Origin: Lacibacter cauensis
GTDB taxonomy: Bacteria; Bacteroidota; Bacteroidia; Chitinophagales; Chitinophagaceae
Assembly (NCBI RefSeq): GCF_007830055.1
Contig: NZ_VLLE01000002.1
Span: forward strand, 817,953-881,952
Direction of reading: 5' to 3'
Length of the DNA: 64,000 nucleotides
Part shown: in pieces, positions 1 through 8,600 of the stretch
Layout of the letters: each line of letters starts with the position of its first letter
Position numbering within the stretch: the stretch's first letter is position 1
Made by a program: the position numbers and the translations under genes
Notes under the pieces: model-generated
Databases searched by the model: none
What the model saw: the letters and a program-made list of their open reading frames with translations, nothing else
Told to the model about the DNA's origin: nothing

Positions 1-484
1 CATAACTCAGTTTACGTCCACTCGTTTTATGAATAACCTCTCCGTTATCAACCGTACATTCTGCTGCAGAAACATTCCATTGTTGTGCAGCAGCGGCAAT
101 CAACATTTCACGTGCAGTTGCACCAACTGTACGCAGTTCTGTAAAACGTCCACGCACCGATCCGCTGCCACCTGCTGTTTGACGGCCCATTCTACTGTCT
201 AATGGTGCTAATTCTACTTTGATCTTTCTCCAGTCAACACCCAGTTCTTCAGCAACGATCATGGGTAACGATGTTTTTACACCCTGTCCAATTTCCGGAT
301 TGGGTGCAAATAACACAATGGAACCATCAGCATTAATTTTGATATATGCATTAGGTGTAAAGACCACATCTTCCAATGCTTTTGCTTCTGCTGTGAGGTT
401 GAGCAAACTAAAGCTGATGAGCATACCACCACCTGATAAAGCAGATACTTTCAGAAAGTTTCTTCTTGAATGTGTTGTTGCCAT
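1..484 (-). CDS. Molybdopterin-binding subunit of an isoquinoline 1-oxidoreductase/aldehyde oxidase-type enzyme (5' part, cut by window edge)
   Basis: Reading the minus strand from the ATG at 484 gives an uninterrupted frame to base 1. The product is the large, Mo-cofactor-binding subunit of a xanthine-oxidase-family hydroxylase, whose electrons pass to the [2Fe-2S] subunit encoded just upstream. The N-terminus carries a twin-arginine signal (SRRNFLKVS), followed by motifs typical of the beta subunit, including NPEIGQGVKTSLPMIVAEEL and GRQTAGGSGSVRGRF. The stop codon of the upstream gene lies two bases before this ATG, so the pair is co-transcribed. The Tat signal implies a periplasmic enzyme. 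The substrate cannot be read from this part. About 160 N-terminal residues are visible; the family usually exceeds 700. Confidence 0.82.
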   Translation of the reverse strand, partial: MATTHSRRNFLKVSALSGGGMLISFSLLNLTAEAKALEDVVFTPNAYIKINADGSIVLFAPNPEIGQGVKTSLPMIVAEELGVDWRKIKVELAPLDSRMGRQTAGGSGSVRGRFTELRTVGATAREMLIAAAAQQWNVSAAECTVDNGEVIHKTSGRKLSY

Positions 485-486
485 AA

Positions 487-951
487 TTATTTTTTGCTTT
501 TTTTAGCTGCTAAATGAATTGCTTTGCGAATGCGTACATGTGTGCCGCAGCGGCAGATGTTTCCCGACATGGCATTATCAATATCCTGATCGGTGGGTTT
601 GGGATTGCGTTTTAGTAAGGCAGCAGCACTCATGATCTGGCCTGCCTGGCAATAACCACATTGCGATACATCGAGTTCTTCCCATGCCTGTTGCAACGGA
701 TGATCACCTTTTTCACTTAATCCTTCAATGGTAACGATGGCATTTGTTTTTACAGACGACACCGGCAATGTACAGGAGCGTATAGCGTTACCGTTCAAGT
801 GAACAGTGCATGCTCCGCATTGAGCCATGCCGCAACCAAACTTGGTACCAACCAAATTCAGATGATCACGTAAAACCCATAACAATGGTGTAGACGGATC
901 GACATCAACCGAAAGTGTTTTACCGTTTACATTCAGATTAATTATTGCCAT
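487..951 (-). CDS. (2Fe-2S)-binding subunit of molybdenum hydroxylase (IorA-like)
   Basis: This 154-residue protein is the small electron-transfer subunit of a molybdenum hydroxylase. The N-terminal plant-type ferredoxin domain has C40, C45, C48 and C60. The C-terminal helical [2Fe-2S] domain has C98/C101 (CGYCQAG) and C132/C134 (CRCGTH). That order and length are standard for IorA/CoxS-type subunits. It has no signal peptide and would be exported with its Tat-bearing partner. It is the first gene of a two-gene operon with the beta subunit. The Moco genes just beyond it (moaA, MOSC, mobA) fit a Mo-dependent enzyme. Confidence 0.9.
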   Translation of the reverse strand: MAIINLNVNGKTLSVDVDPSTPLLWVLRDHLNLVGTKFGCGMAQCGACTVHLNGNAIRSCTLPVSSVKTNAIVTIEGLSEKGDHPLQQAWEELDVSQCGYCQAGQIMSAAALLKRNPKPTDQDIDNAMSGNICRCGTHVRIRKAIHLAAKKSKK

Positions 952-1170
952 AATGGAATACTTTGAGGAAAGTTAGTTAATCTTAAAATATACTATTCTA
1001 AAATAAAACACATTTACACGAATGGTTGTAACTGAGTAATTCAAAAGGAAATTGTTGCAGTTTATTAACTTAAATACAATCTGTTGCTTAGACATTTATG
1101 TACAATTCGTTTCACGTCCGACGAGGGCGTCTGACGTTCGTACCCCGTACTTCTAAATTCGCACTTGCTC
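952..1170. other. Intergenic region between moaA and the molybdenum hydroxylase pair
   Basis: This 219-bp stretch holds no supported gene. The iorA-proximal half is very AT-rich and probably contains the promoter of the hydroxylase pair, though no box is clear enough to call. The moaA-proximal half contains the short CGTC/GACG palindromic repeat annotated separately. Confidence 0.5.
1115..1136 (-). repeat. Short interspersed palindromic repeat, CGTCnGACG family, copy 1
   Basis: The 22 bases read as two CGTCnGACG-like arms around a short centre. The reverse complement matches bases 28241-28262 at 21 of 22 positions. Both copies lie between genes. I infer a dispersed REP-like element, possibly acting as an mRNA hairpin. 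Confidence 0.6.
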
Positions 1171-2151
1171 TTATCCTCCAATTCCGATCATACTTCTGTT
1201 ATGAATTGCATCGGCATTGATGTGTTCAAAGTTGGCAGTAAATTGCCCACCGAGTTCTTTTGCTTTATCAGAGATGTTTTGTGAGATGAGTTGTGTTACA
1301 TCTTGTCCGTTACGCAAAGCCGTTAACAGATCCATTTCTTTTTCGGCAAACAAACAGTTTTTCATTTTACCATCGGCTGTTAAACGCATGCGGTTACAGC
1401 TGCTGCAGAAAGGCGCACTCATGGTACTGATCACCGAAAATGTTCCGGCATGACCGGGAACGATATAACCTTTGGCTGTATCATGCGCTTCATTCTTCAA
1501 CGGAAGAAAAGAATTTTGTTGCTCCACTACCTGTAAAATCTGTTGCCAGGTAAAAACCTGGTTGCTTGTCCAACGGTTACCGCTGAACGGCATGAATTCG
1601 ATGAAACGGACATGCACAGGCGTGTTTTTTGTCCATGCAATAAAATCATTAATCTCGCCATCGTTCAAACCTTTCATCACCACCACATTTACTTTTACAT
1701 GAAAATTGCGGCTGATGAGCAATTGAATATTGTCATATACTTTTTGAAACTGATCTCTTCTGGTGAGATGCTGAAAAGTTTCAGCCTGCAATGTATCAAG
1801 ACTTACGTTGAGTGAACGTACACCTGCATCTTCTAGCACATCCACAAACTCATGCAGTCTTGTACCGTTGGTAGTGAGTGTGAGTTTCACCGGCAATTTG
1901 CCCAAACGACGGATGATGTCCGCAGCATCCTTGCGTACCAATGGTTCGCCACCGGTTAAACGGATCTTGTTGACGCCGAGTTGTACAAATGTTTTTGCTA
2001 ATGATTCTATTTCATCCGCCTGCATCAGGTGTGATTGCCTGGTAAACTCGTAATCTTCCTCCGGCATGCAATAAAAGCAACGCAGGTTACAGTTATCGGT
2101 TAACGATATCCGTAAATAATTATGTACACGATTATATTTGTCGATCAACAT
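1171..2151 (-). CDS. moaA: GTP 3',8-cyclase MoaA (molybdenum cofactor biosynthesis)
   Basis: MoaA is a radical-SAM enzyme that starts molybdenum cofactor synthesis by turning GTP into 3',8-cyclo-GTP, later made into cPMP by MoaC. Numbered from the longer frame, the radical-SAM cluster is C28-x3-C32-x2-C35 (CNLRCFYC). The second [4Fe-4S] site is C256-x2-C259-x13-C273 (CSSCNRMRLTADGKMKNC). The protein ends in the Gly-Gly tail typical of MoaA. I prefer the ATG at 2151 (MLIDKYNRV), because it fits the family length and has an AGAAG stretch upstream. The longer start at 2172 lies inside an interspersed repeat and adds only seven Lys/Asn-rich residues. MoaC, MoaD and MoaE are not in the window. Confidence 0.95.
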   Translation of the reverse strand: MLIDKYNRVHNYLRISLTDNCNLRCFYCMPEEDYEFTRQSHLMQADEIESLAKTFVQLGVNKIRLTGGEPLVRKDAADIIRRLGKLPVKLTLTTNGTRLHEFVDVLEDAGVRSLNVSLDTLQAETFQHLTRRDQFQKVYDNIQLLISRNFHVKVNVVVMKGLNDGEINDFIAWTKNTPVHVRFIEFMPFSGNRWTSNQVFTWQQILQVVEQQNSFLPLKNEAHDTAKGYIVPGHAGTFSVISTMSAPFCSSCNRMRLTADGKMKNCLFAEKEMDLLTALRNGQDVTQLISQNISDKAKELGGQFTANFEHINADAIHNRSMIGIGG

Positions 2152-2166
2152 GTTCTTCTTTTTATT

Positions 2167-2238
2167 CGTCATTGCGAGGTACGAAGCAATCTTTTAAATA
2201 ACAGATTGCTTCGCCAAACAACAAGGCTCGCAATGACG
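2167..2238. repeat. Interspersed palindromic repeat, cgtcattgcgag family, copy 1
   Basis: Two arms, cgtcattgcgag...gaagcaatc (2167-2191) and gattgcttcg...ctcgcaatgacg (2204-2238), are inverted complements, so the element can form a long hairpin. A second member lies at 63174-63229. The left arm overlaps the alternative upstream ATG of moaA. It sits between the MOSC gene and moaA, which share an orientation. Confidence 0.75.
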
Positions 2239-2261
2239 AGCCCTTAATGACGTTCGTTAAA

Positions 2262-3086
2262 TTAATTCAACTCCAACGCTTCTTTTACCTGCACAACATT
2301 CAACTCATCTCCCACTCTTATGATTCCTTCCTGCTTATATAAAATATTCTGTCCGAAATACACTTTGTTATTTCCTGCTCTATACGATGCCAATGTTTTC
2401 AATGGCTCCTTTGCAATGATACCGGTTTCCTGGTCGGTGGTTGTAACCACGCATCTGGCACAGGGTTTTACGGCATACAAATCAATTCCGTTGATCCGGA
2501 AATGCTGCATCGTATCTTCTTCGAATGCGACTCCTCCTGTAAACACAATGTTCGGGCGAAAGCGATTCATCGGCACAGCTGTTGTTAATCTGCTGTTCAG
2601 ATCATCCAGTGATGCCTGGCCAATCATCAGCACCGGAAATGCGTCGGAAAATCCGGTGAGCTCATTGTTCAACGCATAATCTGCATCTACTTTCCGTTGG
2701 CTTGCATCGGGCATATATACCAGTTTACAAACACGGTTTAACTTTTCTGAAAACCATTGATTGATTTCGTCTTTCATTACGATCGCTTCAACCACATCAT
2801 CCCATACCTGCACACGCACTGTTGCTGTTTCAGTCGGCTTCAAGTTAACACGGATCGTATCCGCTTCATTCCCCTTTTCATAAACGGTTAATTCATTTGC
2901 ATCAATGGCTGTGCGCAACAATGCCATTTGCGGAAACTCCCGTTGCGTTAGAAAACGATTGTTCTCATCCACCAGCATCCATCTTCTGTCGTGTTCAATC
3001 CCACGGTCCGTTAAACGGGCTTCGGTTAATTCAATTCCGCCCAACGACTTGATGGGATACACATATAAATGGCTGATAGAAAGCAT
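2262..3086 (-). CDS. MOSC domain-containing protein
   Basis: The 274 residues show an N-terminal beta-barrel domain (ISHLYVYPIKSLGGIELTEA, then RRWMLVDENNRFLTQRE) and a C-terminal MOSC domain with the conserved Cys region VKPCARCVVTTTDQETG. MOSC proteins bind or transfer the sulfur ligand of the molybdenum cofactor. Relatives include YcbX, YiiM and the eukaryotic mARC and Moco sulfurase C-terminus. Its place next to moaA and mobA and near two molybdoenzymes supports a Moco role. It could also be a free-standing N-hydroxylated-compound reductase like YcbX, but no fused ferredoxin domain is present. Confidence 0.85.
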   Translation of the reverse strand: MLSISHLYVYPIKSLGGIELTEARLTDRGIEHDRRWMLVDENNRFLTQREFPQMALLRTAIDANELTVYEKGNEADTIRVNLKPTETATVRVQVWDDVVEAIVMKDEINQWFSEKLNRVCKLVYMPDASQRKVDADYALNNELTGFSDAFPVLMIGQASLDDLNSRLTTAVPMNRFRPNIVFTGGVAFEEDTMQHFRINGIDLYAVKPCARCVVTTTDQETGIIAKEPLKTLASYRAGNNKVYFGQNILYKQEGIIRVGDELNVVQVKEALELN

Positions 3087-3207
3087 GGTTAAAATTACAG
3101 GTTTTTAAAAGCCAACCGGCAGTATTTCCAACGGAAAGAATTCTGCTTATTCGGTTAAAATAGCAGTAAATTTATCCTGTTCTTTCACCCCTTAAGCCAA
3201 AGCAAAC

Positions 3208-3507
3208 ATGAAACCCGTTATTACCATTGAATATTGTCCGAAATGTAACTGGCTGTTACGTTCGGCTTATATTGCCCAGGAATTACTTACCACATTCGAA
3301 AACGAATTGAAAGGCGTTACGCTGCAACCCAGTGAAGTAAGCGGCGATTTTCATATATCCATTGATGGCAAAGAAATTTTCAATCGCAAAACCTACGGCG
3401 GTTTTCCGGAGATAAAAGAACTGAAGCAAATTGTACGGGATATTGTCAGTCCGGGTAAAAGTCTTGGACATGCCGATACCAAACCGCATCACCATAGTTC
3501 ACTTTAA
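3208..3507 (+). CDS. SelT/SelW/SelH (Rdx) family thioredoxin-like protein
   Basis: This is a 99-residue thioredoxin-fold protein. C10-P-K-C13 lies directly after the first strand (ITIEYCPKCNW), where selenoprotein W has CxxU; here it is Cys-Cys. The later GGFPEIKELKQIVRDIV segment is typical of the Rdx family. The C-terminus ends in a His-rich tail (HADTKPHHHSSL). The gene is 11 bp upstream of mobA on the same strand, so the two are probably co-transcribed. Bacterial members have no settled function. The redox motif and the Moco neighbours suggest a redox role near Moco or molybdoenzymes, but that is inference. Confidence 0.8.
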   Translation: MKPVITIEYCPKCNWLLRSAYIAQELLTTFENELKGVTLQPSEVSGDFHISIDGKEIFNRKTYGGFPEIKELKQIVRDIVSPGKSLGHADTKPHHHSSL

Positions 3508-3518
3508 TCGCAACAGTT

Positions 3519-4103
3519 ATGACCGGCATTATACTTTGCGGTGGACAAAGCACACGCATGGGCACAGACAAAGGCCTGTTGAAACATGAAGCAAAAACAT
3601 GGGCACAGACTGCTGTTGATAAAATTGCTGCATTGCAATTGCCGGTAAAAATTTCTGTCAACAATCAACAGTTTGCAGATTATGCAGAGGTGTTTGCGAA
3701 AGATGATTTAATTGTTGATGCTGCTTCACTTGCTGTACACGGGCCGTTGCTGGGTGTACTGAGTGCACATGTTCATTTACCCACGCAGGATCTGCTGGTG
3801 CTGGCCTGCGATCTGCCGCTGATGGATTCAGCATTACTCAAAGAACTGTATCAATACTATCTCGATAATCCCGGTTACGATGCTTACCTGTTCGATAATG
3901 ATGGAGAGCATGAACCCTTGTGTGCCATTTATGTGGCAAAAGGATTATTAACGATTGATGAGATGCGCCAAAGAGGTGAGCTTACACGCCACAGCATGAA
4001 ATTTATGCTCGATCATTTATCTGTTTACAGTATTCCGGTGAAGGAAGAACAGAAATCATTCTTCCGCAACTTTAATGCACATGCCGAGTTAAATGGTTTG
4101 TAG
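3519..4103 (+). CDS. mobA: Molybdenum cofactor guanylyltransferase MobA
   Basis: MobA attaches GMP to molybdopterin to make the guanine dinucleotide form (MGD) used by DMSO-reductase-family enzymes such as the nitrate reductase encoded nearby. The nucleotide-binding signature GIILCGGQSTRMGTDKG is at the N-terminus, and LACDLPLMD marks the metal-binding aspartate. The length of 194 residues is normal. The gene follows the SelW-like gene closely, and its last 15 bases overlap the convergent rubredoxin-fusion gene. Confidence 0.93.
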   Translation: MTGIILCGGQSTRMGTDKGLLKHEAKTWAQTAVDKIAALQLPVKISVNNQQFADYAEVFAKDDLIVDAASLAVHGPLLGVLSAHVHLPTQDLLVLACDLPLMDSALLKELYQYYLDNPGYDAYLFDNDGEHEPLCAIYVAKGLLTIDEMRQRGELTRHSMKFMLDHLSVYSIPVKEEQKSFFRNFNAHAELNGL

Positions 4104-5585
4104 ACCGAGCTTTGATTTTTCCGCTTTTACAAAAGTTTCTTTCCCTGCATCGCACAACGGGCAACAGTAATCTGCAGGCAATGCTTCAAACTTTACACCT
4201 GCTGCGATATTGTTTTCCTGCTCTCCCACTGTTTCATCGTACACAGTTAAACAATCGCTGCATTGATGCACATATGCTGTTACCGTTTTTTTATCGGTTT
4301 CTTTTCTTGGTGCTGCTACTTTTTCAACCTTTGCCTGCTTGCCTTCAAGCTGTTGATAGAACGCAGCAATAGAACGTCGTAACTGTTCAGACAATAAAAA
4401 TTTAGGATTGTTACTGCTGAACACATAACCGGTACGTTCGTTGGGGTTGAATTCGTTGGCACAAAGTACATCGTAGAGGTACAGAAATTCCCAGCCAAAC
4501 AGTTTTAGCAGTGGCTTCCGTTTTATCAATATACTACTGAACACTTCGCTCTTGCTTCTTGTTTTAATGCCAATGCAAAGACCAAAGGTTCGTATATCTT
4601 CATTATTGAGTTGTTTAACGAGGTAGTTCTTCAACGCCAACCCTTCGCTGCAATCATCTTCCACCTGGAAATTCAATTCATTTGCTGCATGGCGCATATT
4701 GATGTGGTATTTATCCAGCAATAAACTCCACTTCGCTTTATCTTTTTCATCAATGCCTTTTACAACAACACTTTTCCACGGTGTAGAACATAGTTGCCCG
4801 ATCTTGGTTTCAAGGCAAAGCTTACTCACTTCTTTCAGGAAATCAACACTGAATAATTCATCTCTCCTGTACACCCCCATCCAGTATTTGTTATTGTTGT
4901 AACGGTTGAACCCTTCGTAGTAAGGAAGATTGAATGTTGGCAACTGAACCGTCTTATCCGCAGACTTGGTAATGTATTTATCGGTATGCACAAGCTTAAT
5001 TAATGTTTCGCCCTGTGCTTCGGCATTATCGGAAAAACGTTCTTTATGAGCAAGGATGATCTGCTCAATTTCTTTTGATACCCTTGCTACATCATTCGTA
5101 TATACTAACTGGTTCCATTCGAAAATGGTATTTGTTTTCGGGAATCGAATGAACAGGTGCCAGAAGTGTGCTGCATCTTTTGCAGCCACCCAGTTGATAT
5201 TACCCGTAAGCATCGGTGTAAAACTCTGGTTGCTGTCGCTTACATTGATTTTTAAAGTGGGCTGATAATCGATGCCATCAAAAATATCTTTGTACACACC
5301 TTCACTGAGCCAGGTATTATTGATGAAAATTTCTTCTGCTGGATAAGAGCTCACGATGTTCGGATGCCGATCATTACCTGTTTCATAAACAATATCGATC
5401 AGATCAAGTTCGCTCAGCAATGCTTCCCTGTTCTCAACGCTTACACTAATGAGTAATTGCTGACGCAAACCAAAGCTTACATGACGGATACCCACTTTTG
5501 TGCAAGCCACCAATGTATTGTACAGATCGCCGGGCGAAATAATACCGCCACGGAAATTGATCTTTATGGTTGAACTGTTACTCAT
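4089..5585 (-). CDS. Rubredoxin-tailed, nitrite/sulfite-reductase-like protein of the nitrate operon
   Basis: The first roughly 400 residues resemble the ferredoxin-like half of siroheme nitrite/sulfite reductases (FRGGIISPGDLYNTLVACTK; later QLCSTPWKSVVVKGI). I cannot find the CX5C...CX3C siroheme/[4Fe-4S] ligands. The last ~60 residues form a rubredoxin: CSDC, a spacer, then CCPLC. It is therefore probably an electron-transfer protein derived from a nitrite reductase, not an active reductase. I prefer the ATG at 5585 (MSNSSTIKIN), though starts at 5597 and 5609 are possible. It is the last gene of the minus-strand nitrate operon, suggesting it feeds electrons to nitrate or nitrite reductase. 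Exact function unknown. Confidence 0.75.
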   Translation of the reverse strand: MSNSSTIKINFRGGIISPGDLYNTLVACTKVGIRHVSFGLRQQLLISVSVENREALLSELDLIDIVYETGNDRHPNIVSSYPAEEIFINNTWLSEGVYKDIFDGIDYQPTLKINVSDSNQSFTPMLTGNINWVAAKDAAHFWHLFIRFPKTNTIFEWNQLVYTNDVARVSKEIEQIILAHKERFSDNAEAQGETLIKLVHTDKYITKSADKTVQLPTFNLPYYEGFNRYNNNKYWMGVYRRDELFSVDFLKEVSKLCLETKIGQLCSTPWKSVVVKGIDEKDKAKWSLLLDKYHINMRHAANELNFQVEDDCSEGLALKNYLVKQLNNEDIRTFGLCIGIKTRSKSEVFSSILIKRKPLLKLFGWEFLYLYDVLCANEFNPNERTGYVFSSNNPKFLLSEQLRRSIAAFYQQLEGKQAKVEKVAAPRKETDKKTVTAYVHQCSDCLTVYDETVGEQENNIAAGVKFEALPADYCCPLCDAGKETFVKAEKSKLGLQTI

Positions 5586-5611
5586 ACATACTTTCATTTT
5601 ATGAAGCAACC

Positions 5612-5661
5612 GCCAACGGGGCCTACTTCGACAAGCTCAGTATGAGCCGCCGTTGGGGTTA
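5612..5661. repeat. Intergenic hairpin with cttcgacaagctcag core
   Basis: Bases 5612-5623 (aaccgccaacgg) and 5651-5661 (ccgttggggtt) are inverted complements with a small mismatch. They enclose ctacttcgacaagctcagta. The hairpin fills most of the gap between the nitrate reductase fusion and the rubredoxin gene in the same operon. Only one copy is seen here. The central sequence resembles dispersed repeats known to me from other genomes, so I call it a likely repeat element that may also affect mRNA stability. Confidence 0.45.
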
Positions 5662-5663
5662 CT

Positions 5664-8600
5664 TTATTTATCTGCCATTGCAGTTTCCTTAACGCTTGTT
5701 TGAAGGTTGGCTTCCAGTATCGCTTTCACCTCAGGTCTGCAACTGCCACAACCCATACCTGCACCGGAGAGTTGACACAACTGCAAATGATCTTTACAAC
5801 CTTCTTTTATTTTATTGATAAGATTTCCTTCGCCCACATTGTTACAACTGCACACCAGTTTGCCAATCACCGGTTCAGGCGCTTTACCAGAACGTAACAG
5901 TTGTAACCGTTTTTCACTCAGCTCCATTTTTTGTTCAATGAGATTGCGGTATTCAAGGAACTCGCTCTTATCACCAATTAAAATAGCACCAACCAAACGA
6001 TCATTATGAATGATACATTTTTTGTAGTAACGTTTGGCTTTATCAATAAACACCACTTCTTCATACGCAGGATCGTCCGGACATTCCACTTCGCCCAATG
6101 AACAAAGTTCTGTGCCATGCATTTTTAAAATATTCATCAGCAATGAACCTGAATAATAGGTCGATATATCGCCGCCTAAATATCTTGCAACCACTTCGGC
6201 TTGTTGTTCGGCTGCTGCAGTAATGCCATACAGGAATCCTTTGAACTCTGCAATTTCTCCAATGGCAAAAACAGAAGGATCATTTGTCTGCAGGAATTCA
6301 TCCACCACCACACCACGTTTGCAATCGATACCTGCAGCTTTTGCAATTTCAATATTCGGCACCGTGCCGATTGCAATGACGATTGCCTGGCAATCGATCA
6401 TTAAACCGCTTTTTAACCGAATGCCCGTTACCGTTGTATCGCCGAGGAAACGTTCGATCTCGTCGTTGTAATAAATATCAACCCCTTTATCTGTTAACTC
6501 CTCATGCAACAGTTGACTTCCCAACGGATCAAGCTGACGATCCATCAAACGGGAGATACGTTGAATGATGGTTACTTCCACTCCTACTTCACGAAGTGAT
6601 GCGGCCAATTCAATACCCAGCAAACCTCCACCAACGATCACTACTTTTCCCCGTCCGACCGGGTCATCCGGGCGGGCTTTTGCAGCATCAACATGATGCT
6701 TAAAATTATCTGCATCGTTTCTGCTGCGCATGGTAAAGATGCCCTGCATAGCAGGCACATCACGCAACATGGCTGCACGGCTACCTGTTGCCAGCAACAA
6801 CACATCGTAGTGATGCGTGTTGCCTTTACTATCTGTTACCGTTTTTTGTTCACGGTTAATCTCGTTAATGCTTACACCACGATGCAGTTTGATGTTGTAA
6901 TCATATTCTTCAGCATCGCTCATTTTAATGAGGCTTTGCCATTGCAATGTGCCGCTGATATAATTGGGCAACAATACACGATTATAAAAAGGAAAATCTT
7001 CTTTGCTGAAAATTTCAATTTCATCATCGGTATTGATCATGCGGTAGCTGCGTACAAAACCACAGGCACCGGCACCTGCTCCAACCACAATGATCTTTTG
7101 TTTGGCTTTCTTATACAGTTTTACTTCAACAGCAGAAAATTTAAAATCGGGTTCTTTACTTTTTGGATCAACTAAGTTGTTGGTAAGATTGTTTGCACGG
7201 TTCAGATCACTGTTCAATACCTTACCCCAATGCATCGGCAGGAACACAACACCTTTTTTAATATCGGTTGTGAATTTTGCTTTTACTCTTACATTACCTC
7301 TGCCATTAAAAATTTCTACAACATCGTTTTCTCTAATGGAACGTTTCTCTGCATCTTCCGGATGAATTTCGAGGAACGATTCAGAAATATGTTGTTTGAG
7401 TTTATTTATTTTTCCTGTTTTACTCATCGTATGCCACTGATCCCTGATGCGACCGGTGGTTAAGATCAATGGAAAATCAGGCGATAACTTTTCAGATTGA
7501 TTTTCGTCGTTAAAAGAATGAATGATGGCTTTTTGTGAAGGCGTATAAAATTTATGATCAGTAAACAAACGCTTTGTTCCATAGCCCTCTGCAGTTTTCG
7601 GATAAGGCCATTGCACCGTACGTTTCTCTTTGAGAATAGCGTAGTTCAATCCGCTCATATCAACATTCGTTCCTTCTGTTAATGCAGCATGTTCTGCAAA
7701 AATTTCAGCGAAGCTGTTATAATCAAAACCATTATAGCCCATCTTTTTTGCAAAGCGGCAAATGATCTCTGCATCGGGCAATGCTTCTCCCGGTGCATCT
7801 ATAATTTTATTCAAGTAGCTGATGCGGCGCTCTGCATTCGTCATCGTACCTTCTTTTTCTGTCCATGCAGCAGCAGGTAACACCACATCTGCATACCTGA
7901 TCGTCTCGGGTTTATTACTAATGTCCTGTACCACTACAAACTTTGCTTTCTTCAATCCTTCTTCTGCAACACGCACATCGGGCAAACTGATGAGCGGATT
8001 CGTGCAAAGAATCCAGATTGCTTTTAAGCGGCCATCGTTCAACGCTTCAAACATTTCAGTAGCAGTAAGACCAGGCTTCGCTGCAATTGTTCCGGGAGCA
8101 ACGCCCCAGAATTGTTCAACAGCAGCACGGTGTTCGGGGTTCAGCAAATCACGATGCGCAGGTAATAAATTACTCAAGCCACCTACTTCTCTTCCGCCCA
8201 TTGCGTTGGGCTGACCGGTTAATGATAACGGACCGGAACCGGGTTTTCCAATATGACCTGTAATTAAATTTAAGTTGATGAGCGAAAGATTTTTGTTTAC
8301 GCCAATCACGCTTTGGTTCAAACCCATCGTCCACATGGTAATAAAACCTTTCGCATTACCGATATACGATGCAGCTAAGCGAATATCCTTTTCAGCAACG
8401 CCACAAATAACAGCTGCTTCAGCAACCGTGCGTTCAAATACAGTGGTTCGGTATTTTTCAAAACCTTCTGCATGATTGGTAATAAAATTGAGATCAATGT
8501 CTCCAGTCTCGATCAGCACTCTTCCGATTGCATGATGAAGCGTAACATCTGTACCGGGATTCAACTGCAGATGCACATTGGCTATTGAACAGGTTTGTGT

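Noticed and set aside
6693-7175. 160-codon open frame antisense to the nitrate reductase fusion
   Set aside because: The composition is that of a shadow frame (rich in Phe, Ile, Cys and His), with no motif, opposite a conserved FAD domain.
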